Assembly: GCF_905220705.1 (NCBI RefSeq)
Contig: NZ_CAJNAT010000004.1
Span: 248,001-312,000 of the forward strand
Length of the DNA stretch: 64,000 nucleotides
DNA from: Paraburkholderia domus
GTDB taxonomy: Bacteria; Pseudomonadota; Gammaproteobacteria; Burkholderiales; Burkholderiaceae
Reading direction: 5' to 3'
Shown here: positions 54,611 through 63,056 of the stretch, piece by piece
Layout of the letters: every line of letters begins with the position of its first letter
How positions within the stretch are numbered: the first letter of the stretch is position 1
The notes under the pieces: model-generated
The model's input: the letters and a program-made list of their open reading frames with translations, nothing else
Database searches by the model: none
What the model was told of the DNA's origin: nothing
Translations under genes and position numbers: made by a program

Positions 54611-55876
54611 TCAAGCTTGCATTGGCCGATTGCGCACAACCAGGCCGAGCACGGCACACGCCATCAACAACGAGCCGGTGACGAAGAACACAGCGTGCAG
54701 ACCGAGATGGACGCCGATCAATCCACCGAGCAACGGTCCGATAACCTGACCGGCGAATTGCGCCGACTGAAGATATCCGAGCATCGTTCCCGACTGGTGT
54801 TCACTGGCCGCATGCCGGACCAGTTTCGCAATCGACGGCAGCAGGCCAGCCAGCGTCATGCCCATCAACCCACGCAGGAGCGCCAGTTGCCACCACTGTG
54901 TGACGAACGCTTGCGGCACCATGACGAGTCCGGTCAACACGAGGCAACCGATAATCACGTTCCAACTGCCGATCCGGTCCGCGAGTGCGCCAAGCCGCGC
55001 CGCAGTCAGCATGCTGCCGAACGCCGAGCACGCCATCACGATGCCGGCGGTGCGGGCCAGGTGGTCGGTCGGCACATTGAGGTGCGCGATATACACGGTG
55101 ATGATCGGCTCGATCGACATGTTGGCGAGCAGCACCATCATTGCGGTGAGCAACAGCGCGATCATCACGGTGCGGTTGGCCAGCTTCGGCGCCGTGCCGC
55201 TGGTTGAAGCACGTGCTTTGGTATCGGACTCGGGGTGAAAATCTTCCCGTACGAACAGGACCGTCAGCAACGCGGCGACCGCGATCATGGCACCGCCGGC
55301 GAAGAAGGTACTGCGAATGCTGATCAACGAGGGCAGCAGTCCACCGACCAGCGGACCCGCGAGACTGCCGGCCAGCGAGCCGGTCGACAGGATGCCGAGC
55401 GCCCACCCCGCACGCTCGCGCGGCGCCTGGGTGCCGATCATGACAATCGACGCCGATGCATATCCACCGATCAATCCGGCCAGCAGTCGCAACACGACCA
55501 ACTCGGTCACGTTGTGCGCCATGCCGATCAAGGACATCACAATCGCCATGCCGACCGCTGCTCTCACGAGCATGGGCTTGCGTCCATAACGATCGGCGAG
55601 ACGCCCCCAGAGCGGCGCCGTGACGGCCGTGCCGAGAAAGGTGGCGCCGAACGCCACGCCTGACCACTGCACGATCGCGGCCTGCGAAGTCACACCGAGT
55701 TGCTGCACATAGAGCGGCAGAAATGGCAGCAACATGCTCAGACTGACGAGCGTGGTAAATGAGCCGAACACGCAAATGAAAAGATTGCGGCGCCAGTAGA
55801 GGGTATTTCGTGTGGCGTAACTGGTGGCGTTCATGAACCCAACCCCATGGGGCGCCACATTGGCTGGCTGATTCAT
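54611..55876 (-). CDS. MFS multidrug-type exporter (MdtG-like)
   Basis: 421 residues from ATG 55876 (AGGGGGCG upstream), 12 membrane helices. Motif A of drug exporters after helix 2 (PLWGRLADRYGRKPMLVRAAVG) and motif C in helix 5 (LSTGSLAGSLAGPLVGGLL). The arrangement SMLLPFLPLYVQQLGV in helix 1 resembles MdtG. Likely exports small drugs by proton antiport. Convergent with the histidine kinase; downstream of a LysR pair on the same strand. Confidence 0.9.
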   Translation of the reverse strand: MNQPANVAPHGVGFMNATSYATRNTLYWRRNLFICVFGSFTTLVSLSMLLPFLPLYVQQLGVTSQAAIVQWSGVAFGATFLGTAVTAPLWGRLADRYGRKPMLVRAAVGMAIVMSLIGMAHNVTELVVLRLLAGLIGGYASASIVMIGTQAPRERAGWALGILSTGSLAGSLAGPLVGGLLPSLISIRSTFFAGGAMIAVAALLTVLFVREDFHPESDTKARASTSGTAPKLANRTVMIALLLTAMMVLLANMSIEPIITVYIAHLNVPTDHLARTAGIVMACSAFGSMLTAARLGALADRIGSWNVIIGCLVLTGLVMVPQAFVTQWWQLALLRGLMGMTLAGLLPSIAKLVRHAASEHQSGTMLGYLQSAQFAGQVIGPLLGGLIGVHLGLHAVFFVTGSLLMACAVLGLVVRNRPMQA

Positions 55877-56072
55877 AACGCCCCCTGCGATTCGGCACGC
55901 ATCCGCGCGCCGGCGATGAGCACCACTTTCCGTTCCGAGTCCATTGCCTGCTCCATACGTTTGGCGCCGCAGCCAGATTTGGCCGTAGCCGTCACCGATG
56001 GAAACCAGTTTAGATATGAACGCGCGGCGAGAGAATCGCCGCCGCTCGGCAGACATTCTTCCGCGTTGCGGT

Positions 56073-56999
56073 TTAATCCGCGTCGGTAATCGCTTTGAGG
56101 GCGCTGAAATGGGCGCGCAGACGCGGAATCGCGAAGTCGACGAAGGCCCGGACTTTCGGTACCGCGAGACGGCCTTGCGGCGTAAGCAGGTGAACGGGGA
56201 GCGGCGCCTGCTCATAGCCGGTCAGCACGATCTTCAATGAAGCTTCGCGGACCTGTTCGGCGACGTGATACGAAAACAGCCGCGTGACGCCGTACCCGTC
56301 AACGGCGGAGGCCACCGCGCCTTGCACGCTGTTGACGATCAGCCGTGGCGTGAAATGCACCGTTTGCGGCGCGGCCGAATTATTCGACGACGGAAAACTC
56401 CATGAATCGACGCCGAAATGCGTCATCGAAATGATCCGGTGGTGGGCGAGATCGGCGGGTTCCTTGAGACGCGGATGGTTGGCGAGATAGCACGGCGCGG
56501 CGGCAATCACCCGGCGTACTTCGCCGACTGGCATCGCGATCAGCGTCGAGTCGGCCAGGTGGGCAATGCGCAGCGCGACGTCGATTCCTTCGTCGATCAG
56601 GTTGGCGGGGCGGTCGAGCAGGTAGAGACGTGCGGTGACATCCGGATACAGATCCACGAATTCGTCGAGCAGCGGACGCAGAAAGTCCTGACCGGCGGCC
56701 ACAGGCGCCGTTAGTGTCAGTGTGCCGCGCGGCGCCGCCCGTTCGCCGGCAATCGTCAGATCAGCTTCGTCGAGATCGGTCAGGATTTGCCGGCACGAGG
56801 CGGCGTAGCGTTCGCCGGCTTCGCTCAGCTTGATCGTGCGGGTTGTGCGGTGCAGTAGCGCCATACCGACATGTGCTTCGAGAAATGCAATGGCGCGGCT
56901 CACGGCGGCAGGCGAACGGCCGAGCCGCCGGCCTGCCGCGGCAAGGCTGCCCTCGTCGAGGGCGGCGACGAACACCTTCATCGCGTCGATTCGATCCAT
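56073..56999 (-). CDS. LysR-type regulator (DmlR/CrgA-like), 3' of a tandem pair
   Basis: 308 residues. MDRIDAMKVFVAALDEGSLAAAGRRLGRSPAAVSRAIAFLEAHVGMALLHRTTRTIKLSEAG is the winged helix; LTLTAPVAAGQDFLRPLL and DEGIDVALRIAHLADSTLIA are effector segments of the CrgA-like group. Starts 6 bases after the stop of the upstream LysR and so is probably co-transcribed. The MFS exporter gene lies 196 bases further on the same strand and may be its target. Confidence 0.92.
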   Translation of the reverse strand: MDRIDAMKVFVAALDEGSLAAAGRRLGRSPAAVSRAIAFLEAHVGMALLHRTTRTIKLSEAGERYAASCRQILTDLDEADLTIAGERAAPRGTLTLTAPVAAGQDFLRPLLDEFVDLYPDVTARLYLLDRPANLIDEGIDVALRIAHLADSTLIAMPVGEVRRVIAAAPCYLANHPRLKEPADLAHHRIISMTHFGVDSWSFPSSNNSAAPQTVHFTPRLIVNSVQGAVASAVDGYGVTRLFSYHVAEQVREASLKIVLTGYEQAPLPVHLLTPQGRLAVPKVRAFVDFAIPRLRAHFSALKAITDAD

Positions 57000-57005
57000 T
57001 GTCGT

Positions 57006-57986
57006 TCAGGCGCCAGGGAGGGACGAGGCGAACTCATCGCGTGGAGCGGAGCCGAGCGTCTCGACGAGAAAGTCGACGAAGCGTCGCACCCGCAACGACA
57101 GATGGCGTTTGTGCGGGTACAGCAGCACGAACGGCCGCGAGGCGCCGCCGAGCTCCGGCAACACTTCCACCAGACCGCCTCTCGCCAGGTCCTGTTCAAC
57201 CACAAAACGATACGTCTGGAACAGCCCTGCGCCGCTGCGCGCCAAGGTCACGCCGCCGAGCACATCGCCCGCGCTCGAATAGCCGCCGTCGGTGTAAAGC
57301 TCCCGCACATCCGCTCCGTGTTTGAACAGCCAGGGAATCTTGCGGCCACTGCTTGGCAGGTCGAACTGGATGCAATCGTGGCGCGCGAGGTCGTCCAGCG
57401 ACGCTGGCATTCCGGCTCGCGACAGGTAAGCGCGGCTGGCCACCACAACCAGTTCCGCGTCTTCGAGCTTGCGGGCGATCAGATTCGATTCGCCCGGCGC
57501 GCTTCCGCGAATGGCCAGATCGAAGCCTTCCTCGGCGAAGTCGATGTTGCGATTGCTGATGTGCACCTCGACCCGCACCTGCGGATGCCGTTCGCGGAAG
57601 GCCGGCAGGATGGGCAGCACGCGATAGTGCGCATAGGGAGTCGGCATGCTGATGCGCAACACGCCGGCCGCCTCGGACTGCTGGCCGGTCGCTTCGCGCT
57701 CGGCGTCGACGAGTTGTCCGAGCGCCTCGCGGCATCGCTCGTAGTACGTCCTGCCCGCGTCGGTCAGCCGGATACGGCGCGTGGTTCTGACGAAGAGCCG
57801 CACCTCCATGCGCTCCTCGAGCCGCGACACCGAACGGCTCACCGCCGCGGGCGTGACGCCGGCAGCGGTGGCGGCGTCCGTAAAGCTCTCCAGTTCCGCC
57901 GCGAGACAGAACAGTTCGATGCTGCCGAGCATCACGTCGTCGAACTGGCGCTTGTTGGTTCGTTCGATGATTCGCGGGCTATTCAT
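57006..57986 (-). CDS. LysR-type regulator, 5' of a tandem pair
   Basis: 326 residues from ATG 57986 (an ATG at 57932, MLGSIELFCL, would also keep the whole winged helix). DNA-binding helix FTDAATAAGVTPAAVSRSVSRLEERMEVRLFVRTTRRIRLTDAG; effector domain LRISMPTPYAHYRVLPILPAF, ending KRHLSLRVRRFVDFLVETLG. Divergent from the tautomerase-nitronate monooxygenase operon, which it probably regulates. Followed 6 bases later by a second LysR gene, an uncommon tandem. Confidence 0.92.
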   Translation of the reverse strand: MNSPRIIERTNKRQFDDVMLGSIELFCLAAELESFTDAATAAGVTPAAVSRSVSRLEERMEVRLFVRTTRRIRLTDAGRTYYERCREALGQLVDAEREATGQQSEAAGVLRISMPTPYAHYRVLPILPAFRERHPQVRVEVHISNRNIDFAEEGFDLAIRGSAPGESNLIARKLEDAELVVVASRAYLSRAGMPASLDDLARHDCIQFDLPSSGRKIPWLFKHGADVRELYTDGGYSSAGDVLGGVTLARSGAGLFQTYRFVVEQDLARGGLVEVLPELGGASRPFVLLYPHKRHLSLRVRRFVDFLVETLGSAPRDEFASSLPGA

Positions 57987-58144
57987 TACGTGATGTATCA
58001 AATGAATTCGACATGGGCGCATTTATCAACGTGAGTGGCATAAGTATAGTCAGTTGCATGAGAGCTGGACAGACATCGCGACTGCCTGCGGTGCCCGCCG
58101 GTGGTAACCCCCGTCGAACTTGGGACAACTGAAAGGAGTGCAGC

Positions 58145-58348
58145 ATGCCCTACATCAATATTCAGGTGACGCGTGAAGGCGTCACGCGCGAGCAGAAGGC
58201 CGAGTTGATCAAGGGCGCCACCGATCTCGTTGTGCGCGTATTGCACAAGGATCCCGCGGCCACTTTTGTCGTGATTGAGGAAATCGATACGGACAATTGG
58301 GGCTGGGGGGGCGAATCGACCACCGACATTCGCGCACGGCAACGCTGA
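58145..58348 (+). CDS. 4-Oxalocrotonate tautomerase-family protein
   Basis: 67 residues; GAAAGGAGTGCAGC precedes ATG 58145. After Met removal Pro1 is the catalytic base (MPYINIQVTREGVTREQK). Arg residues near positions 11 and 15 and the aromatic NWGWGGES region are at the usual substrate-binding locations. Hexameric cytosolic tautomerase. With the downstream nitronate monooxygenase it forms a two-gene operon divergent from the LysR pair; some tautomerases act on nitronates or unsaturated keto acids. Confidence 0.9.
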   Translation: MPYINIQVTREGVTREQKAELIKGATDLVVRVLHKDPAATFVVIEEIDTDNWGWGGESTTDIRARQR

Positions 58349-58378
58349 GCGCGTCGCGATTTTCATGGGGCTAAGGAC

Positions 58379-59455
58379 ATGAAAGACTCTCCAAATCTGC
58401 TCGCCCGCTTGGGCGTCGCCTTGCCGATCATCCAGGCGCCGATGGCGGGTGTGGGTACGCCGGCCCTCGCTGCGGCGGTATCGAACGCGGGCGCATTGGG
58501 CTCGCTCGGTGTCGGTGCGATGAACGCGCAAAGCGCGCGGGCGGCGATCCACGAACTACGCGCGTTGACCAGCAAGCCGTTTAACGTCAATGTGTTCGTC
58601 CATGCGCCGGCCGTTGCCGATCCCATTCGGGAGGCGCGTTGGCTCGACTATCTGGCGCCGCACTTCGCGCGCTTCGGTGCTAAACCACCCACGGCGCTGA
58701 GCGAGATCTATACGAGTTTTGTCGAAGACGACGCGATGCTCGCGATGTTGATCGACGAGCGTCCGGCCGTGGTCAGCTTTCACTTCGGCTTGCCGTCGGC
58801 CGCAAAAATCGCGGCGTTGCGCGAAGCCGGGATCATGTTGCTGGCGAGTGCCACCAGCCTTGACGAAGCCGCTCAGATCCATGCAGCAGGACTGGACGGC
58901 GTCGTTGCGCAGGGTGCCGAGGCAGGTGGTCATCGGGGCAATTTCGACCCGTCGGCGCCGGACGAATTGCTTGGCACGATGGCGCTTGTGCGGCGGTTCG
59001 TTCGCGAGATTCCGCTGCCGGTGATCGCGGCTGGCGGCATCATGGATGGCGCGGGCATCGCGGCTGCGTTGGCGCTGGGCGCGCAGGCAGTGCAACTCGG
59101 CACTGCATTCGTCGCATCGCCCGAATCGGCTGCCGACGCAGCGTATCGGGCCGCACTGCTGAGTCCCGATAGCCGCACGACGTTCATCAGCGCGATTTCT
59201 GGACGTGCGGCGCGCGGCATCAAAAACCGCTTAAGTGAGCTGGGTGACGATCCAGGGCGCCCCGCGCTGCCTGACTATCCCATTGCTTATGACGCCGGCA
59301 AGGCGCTGCATGCGGCCGCGAAAGTGCAGGGGAGCGCCGCCTATGCTGCTCAATGGGCAGGGCAGGCCGTGCGGCTTTCGCGCGCGATGCCGGCGGCGGA
59401 ACTGGTTGAGACGCTGGTTCGCGAGGTCCGTGAGGCGCAAACTGGAACAATTTAG
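58379..59455 (+). CDS. Nitronate monooxygenase (2-nitropropane dioxygenase family)
   Basis: 358 residues; FMN-dependent TIM barrel. [30 protein letters not shown] is the N-terminal family motif; GAEAGGHRG carries the His that acts as base; [30 protein letters not shown] binds the FMN phosphate. Oxidises alkyl nitronates such as propionate 3-nitronate to aldehydes or keto acids with O2. Thirty bases after the tautomerase gene. Good match to class I enzymes. Confidence 0.94.
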   Translation: MKDSPNLLARLGVALPIIQAPMAGVGTPALAAAVSNAGALGSLGVGAMNAQSARAAIHELRALTSKPFNVNVFVHAPAVADPIREARWLDYLAPHFARFGAKPPTALSEIYTSFVEDDAMLAMLIDERPAVVSFHFGLPSAAKIAALREAGIMLLASATSLDEAAQIHAAGLDGVVAQGAEAGGHRGNFDPSAPDELLGTMALVRRFVREIPLPVIAAGGIMDGAGIAAALALGAQAVQLGTAFVASPESAADAAYRAALLSPDSRTTFISAISGRAARGIKNRLSELGDDPGRPALPDYPIAYDAGKALHAAAKVQGSAAYAAQWAGQAVRLSRAMPAAELVETLVREVREAQTGTI

Positions 59456-59579
59456 GTGAACACTAGAATCCAGGCGATGGCAGCCGCTGACCGCTTCCGT
59501 CCACAAAGCGGAAGTTGCAAGCGGACTGCCACCCGGCTCATTGTTCAACGCTGGCGCGATGTGCCGATCAGTTTCGCCG

Positions 59580-60689
59580 TTACCGCCCGGACTTGAGTTG
59601 TGTCCACAGCCTGTTTTCAAGGCGCAGGATATCGGCCGGCAACGGCAATGACAGTGTGAGCGATTTCATCTTTTCACCGCGGGGGTAGACCGCTTCATTG
59701 TCGAGGATGGCCGGCTTCACGAAAGTACGTGCAGCAGCGTTAGCGTTGGGATAGAAAACCTGATTGGTGATCGCCGCGCTAACCTTAGGCTGAAGGATGT
59801 AATTAATCCATTGCATCGCCGCTTCCGGGTGAGGCGCGTCTTTGGGCACACCCATCAGATCGAACCACAGCACGCCATCGCCTTTTGGAATGACGTAGCG
59901 AATCTCGTAGGAGCGGTGAGCCTCTTCGGCACGCCGCTTCGCGATCCCGACGTCGCCCGACCACGCGAGCGCGATGCAGACATCGTTATTGGCCAGGTCG
60001 TTGATGTAGCCGGAAGAATTGAACTGGGTGATGTACGGGCGAATCGTTTTGAACAGCTTGTACACGGCCTGATAATCGGCGGGGTTGGTGCTATTGGGAT
60101 CCTTATGCAGGTAGATCAGCCCAACCGAAAATGCGTCTTCTGGGGAGTCGAGCACGGAAACACCGCAGGTTTTCAGCTTCGATACGTATTGCTGATCGAA
60201 CAGCAGATCCCAGCTATCGTAGGGTGCATCCTTGCCTAATATCTGCGTCACTTTCGTGACGTTGTAGCCGATGCCGTCCGTTCCCCATGACCATGGCACG
60301 GTGTATTGATTGCCCGGATCGGCTGATGCCAGCATCTTCATGAGCACCGGGTCCAAGTTAGCCAGGTTCGGAATCTTGCTCTTGTCGAGTTTCCGATAGA
60401 CGCCCGCTTCAATCTGCTTGCCGGCATAGCTCGACGATGGCACTACCACGTCATAGCCCGATGACCCGCTTAGCAACTTTGCCTGCAAGGTGTCGTCGCC
60501 GTCATAGACGTCGTAGCGCGTGTGAATGCCGGTTTCCTTTTCGAAGCCTGACACGGTGTCGTCGGCGATATTGTCCGACCAGTTGTAGACGTTCAGTTCT
60601 TCGGCTTTAGCATGGTTTGTCGTTATAGCCAGCATCCCCGCTGTTGCGAGGAGTCCAGTGACGACAGTGATGAGATGTCGGGATGTCAT
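59580..60689 (-). CDS. Polyamine-type ABC transporter substrate-binding protein (PotF/SpuD-like)
   Basis: 369 residues with a signal peptide (residues 1-29, cleavage at AKAEE). Sequence LNVYNWSDNIADDTVSGFEKETGIHTRYDVYDGDDTLQAKLL, SGYDVVVPSS and VPWSWGTDGIGYNV matches PotD/PotF; the aromatic-acidic residues (Trp in YNWSDN, Asp in WSWGTDG) fit a polyamine pocket. No permease or ATPase genes accompany it, so the rest of the transporter is elsewhere. Forty-eight bases after the aminopeptidase gene on the same strand, hence one operon. Imports putrescine or a related amine. Confidence 0.93.
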   Translation of the reverse strand: MTSRHLITVVTGLLATAGMLAITTNHAKAEELNVYNWSDNIADDTVSGFEKETGIHTRYDVYDGDDTLQAKLLSGSSGYDVVVPSSSYAGKQIEAGVYRKLDKSKIPNLANLDPVLMKMLASADPGNQYTVPWSWGTDGIGYNVTKVTQILGKDAPYDSWDLLFDQQYVSKLKTCGVSVLDSPEDAFSVGLIYLHKDPNSTNPADYQAVYKLFKTIRPYITQFNSSGYINDLANNDVCIALAWSGDVGIAKRRAEEAHRSYEIRYVIPKGDGVLWFDLMGVPKDAPHPEAAMQWINYILQPKVSAAITNQVFYPNANAAARTFVKPAILDNEAVYPRGEKMKSLTLSLPLPADILRLENRLWTQLKSGR

Positions 60690-60737
60690 AGTGACCTTTC
60701 GGTTTTAATGAAGGAACTCATGCAAGGGAAAGAAGCG

Positions 60738-61865
60738 TCAGTCAGCGGACGGGCAGGTGGCGTGATCTGCTTCGCGGCGCCAGCCAACCTGCTCCAGTGC
60801 TGTCAGCAGTCGGGCTGCACCGAGCGCGGGAACATGAACGCCTTGGCCATCCATATCGTCAGCAGCAACAAGGGCGTTGAGAATGGCCTCTTCGACCGCT
60901 TCGGCAGCCGCGACGAATAGCGGAGAGATGAAATCCTGACTGACGCTGCGCACGCTGATGACAGGTTCGATCGCTTTACCGTAGTTCGCCGGCGGTATGC
61001 CGCGGTTGCCGACCGAGAAGGCGATGAAGATGTCGCCACTGGAATATTCGGTGCCGCCCCCCACACGGGCCAATCCGATGCTCGCGCGTCGTGCAATCTG
61101 CTCGCACTGATGCGGAAGAAGCGGCGCGTCGGTCGCAAGCGTCACCACGATCGATCCCATTCCGGGGACGCCCGTCTGACGCCGGTCGAATGGCGACGGC
61201 AGATTCCGCAGCACCTCGCCAACCGGGTAGCCCGCCACACGCAGTGCGTCGCGACGGCCGTAGTTAGCCTGGACCAGCGCGCCGACGGTCCAGCCGCCGT
61301 CCTCTGGTGCGAGTCTGCGCGAGGCGGTTCCGATGCCGCCTTTGAATTCGTGACAAATCATGCCGGTACCGCCGCCAACCGACCCCTCGGCCACCGGTCC
61401 ACTGGAGGCCTGGGCCTGCGCTTCGTGGACATGCGCCGCAGTGACATGCTGCCCCCAGATGTCGTTCAGCACCCCATCGAAGGTTTCCAGCACTACCGGC
61501 ATGCACCAGTACTGGCTATTGCCGACCCACGCGCGTTCGGCGGCGACCAGTGCATCACGAACCACGCCGACGCTGTGCGTGTTGGTGTAGGCAATCGGCG
61601 TGGTTAGCAAGCCGGCTTCGCGGATCCATTCCAGGCCGGTGGCATCGCCGTTTCCGTTGAGCACATGACAGCCGGCAAAACATGGATCGAACCGTGCGAT
61701 GCCGGCGCGCGGCTCGATGATCGTCACGCCGGTTCGAATCGAACCTTCTGCGCGGTTTTCGACCAGGGTACGATGACCGACTCTTACGCCTTGCACGTCG
61801 GTGATGCTGTTAAATGGACCGGGCGTGCCGTGGCCGACTCGAACGCCGATGTCTCTGATACCCAT
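60738..61865 (-). CDS. DmpA/P1-family aminopeptidase (autoprocessing Ntn-like)
   Basis: 375 residues starting MGIRDIGVRVGHGTPGPFNSITDVQGVRVGH. The family processes itself between a Gly and a Ser, which then becomes the nucleophile; here Gly237-Ser238 in [20 protein letters not shown]. Asn and Gly-rich neighbours (GSVGGGTGMICHEFKGG) are conserved. Members hydrolyse D-amino-acid or beta-amino-acid amides and peptides. Forms an operon with the polyamine-type binding protein and is divergent from a LuxR-type regulator, suggesting use of a modified amine or beta-peptide. Confidence 0.93.
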   Translation of the reverse strand: MGIRDIGVRVGHGTPGPFNSITDVQGVRVGHRTLVENRAEGSIRTGVTIIEPRAGIARFDPCFAGCHVLNGNGDATGLEWIREAGLLTTPIAYTNTHSVGVVRDALVAAERAWVGNSQYWCMPVVLETFDGVLNDIWGQHVTAAHVHEAQAQASSGPVAEGSVGGGTGMICHEFKGGIGTASRRLAPEDGGWTVGALVQANYGRRDALRVAGYPVGEVLRNLPSPFDRRQTGVPGMGSIVVTLATDAPLLPHQCEQIARRASIGLARVGGGTEYSSGDIFIAFSVGNRGIPPANYGKAIEPVISVRSVSQDFISPLFVAAAEAVEEAILNALVAADDMDGQGVHVPALGAARLLTALEQVGWRREADHATCPSAD

Positions 61866-61988
61866 ACTTTTCTCCTGTGTTGCTTGCTGCGAGCAAGCCT
61901 GCCGTCGCGCATGCGTCGGGGTACTGAGATGGTAGGGTGGGGAGAGGCAGGTGAAAATCAGGCCGAAGGGCTAGAACGATCGTGCGAC

Positions 61989-62006
61989 CTACCCTCTTAG
62001 GGGTAG
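61989..62006. promoter_or_regulatory. Dyad operator CTACCC-N6-GGGTAG
   Basis: Perfect 6-base arms (61989-61994 and 62001-62006) around TCTTAG, lying 15 bases before the LuxR-type start and in the divergent promoter with the aminopeptidase operon. LuxR-type regulators bind such short palindromes; it is the best operator candidate here. Confidence 0.62.
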
Positions 62007-62020
62007 TGGGGGAAACTGAC

Positions 62021-62824
62021 ATGCAGCTTGAAGTAGCGGACGTTGCATTTCATCAGCGGCTTGGACGCCTGGTCGAAAAACTCGACGACAAACAGTTCTG
62101 GCATGCGCTGATCGACCTGTTGCGCAAAGTGGTCCACTTTGACAACTGGGTGGTGGTGATCTTCTGGCCCAACGGGAAACCCCAGTTGATTGCGGAGATC
62201 CAGGCGCGCACGCCGCAGGACGAACTGTTCAAAGGGTATTTGAACAGCGTCTACTTGCTGGACCCTTTCTATCAATTCAGCCTGGGCGCGATCAGCCCGG
62301 GCGTGTATTGCCTCGACGAAGTGGCGCCCGACCACTTCCGGGAGACCGAATATTTTCGCCGTTATTTCTCGGTGAACGTGCTGGAAGATGAGGTGCAGTT
62401 GTTGGCCCCGCTGCCCGCCGGCGGAACGCTGTCTGTGTCGATGGGCAGTGAACGCCGCTTTAGCTCGACTGAAATCGGGACCCTCTGTCTTTACGGCGCA
62501 TGGTTACTCCCGTTGATGTGCCATGCGCTGTCCGCACAGACCGCTGCGCTACCCCCGCCGGTGAGTGCGGCCGCAGGAGGCGACCGGCGCCTTCACTTCG
62601 AACAGGCGTTGCGCAAGCGCTCCAATGCGTCGCTGACCAACCGCGAAATTGAAATTGCGCTGATGATTCTTGCCGGTCATTCGACAAAAAATATGGCAAG
62701 GCTACTCGGCGTGTCACCTGCCACTGCTAAGGTTCACCGGCGCAATCTTTACAAGAAGCTGGATATCTCGTCTCAGGCGACGCTGTTTCTGCTGATCATG
62801 GACGAAGAACCGGAAGCAAGCTGA
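62021..62824 (+). CDS. LuxR-type transcriptional regulator
   Basis: 267 residues from ATG 62021 (GGGGGAAACTGAC upstream). N-terminal sensing region of about 190 residues without recognised autoinducer motif (WHALIDLLRKVVHFDNWVVVIFW). C-terminal LuxR helix-turn-helix: SNASLTNREIEIALMILAGHSTKNMARLLGVSPATAKVHRRNLYKKLDISSQATLF. Related regulators control polyamine or amino-acid catabolism. Divergent from the aminopeptidase-binding-protein operon, which it presumably controls. Confidence 0.92.
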   Translation: MQLEVADVAFHQRLGRLVEKLDDKQFWHALIDLLRKVVHFDNWVVVIFWPNGKPQLIAEIQARTPQDELFKGYLNSVYLLDPFYQFSLGAISPGVYCLDEVAPDHFRETEYFRRYFSVNVLEDEVQLLAPLPAGGTLSVSMGSERRFSSTEIGTLCLYGAWLLPLMCHALSAQTAALPPPVSAAAGGDRRLHFEQALRKRSNASLTNREIEIALMILAGHSTKNMARLLGVSPATAKVHRRNLYKKLDISSQATLFLLIMDEEPEAS

Positions 62825-62981
62825 GGCGAAGCGGTGCTGACGATGAATCTCGGCGATGAACGGCCTCATTCCCCGCCTATCCGTTTCCGTACCAGGAGCG
62901 CTCGCGCCCTTTCTTCTGTACGCTGTCGCCGTGGGCTGGCCGCTGATCAGCCCATTGCGGGAAAACCAGCATAAGCAGACG

Positions 62982-63008
62982 GCCGCCCGGCGCTTGCGGG
63001 CGGGCGGC
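62982..63008. repeat. GC-rich hairpin upstream of kup
   Basis: GCCGCCCG (62982-62989) and CGGGCGGC (63001-63008) are perfectly complementary over 8 bases with an 11-base loop, about 50 bases before the kup start. Could be a 5' leader structure or the terminator of the luxR gene; no U-run follows. Confidence 0.4.
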
Positions 63009-63056
63009 GCACCGTTCGCTGGCGCAGGGGCCCCGCCCACTGAGAAGGAGCCAGTC

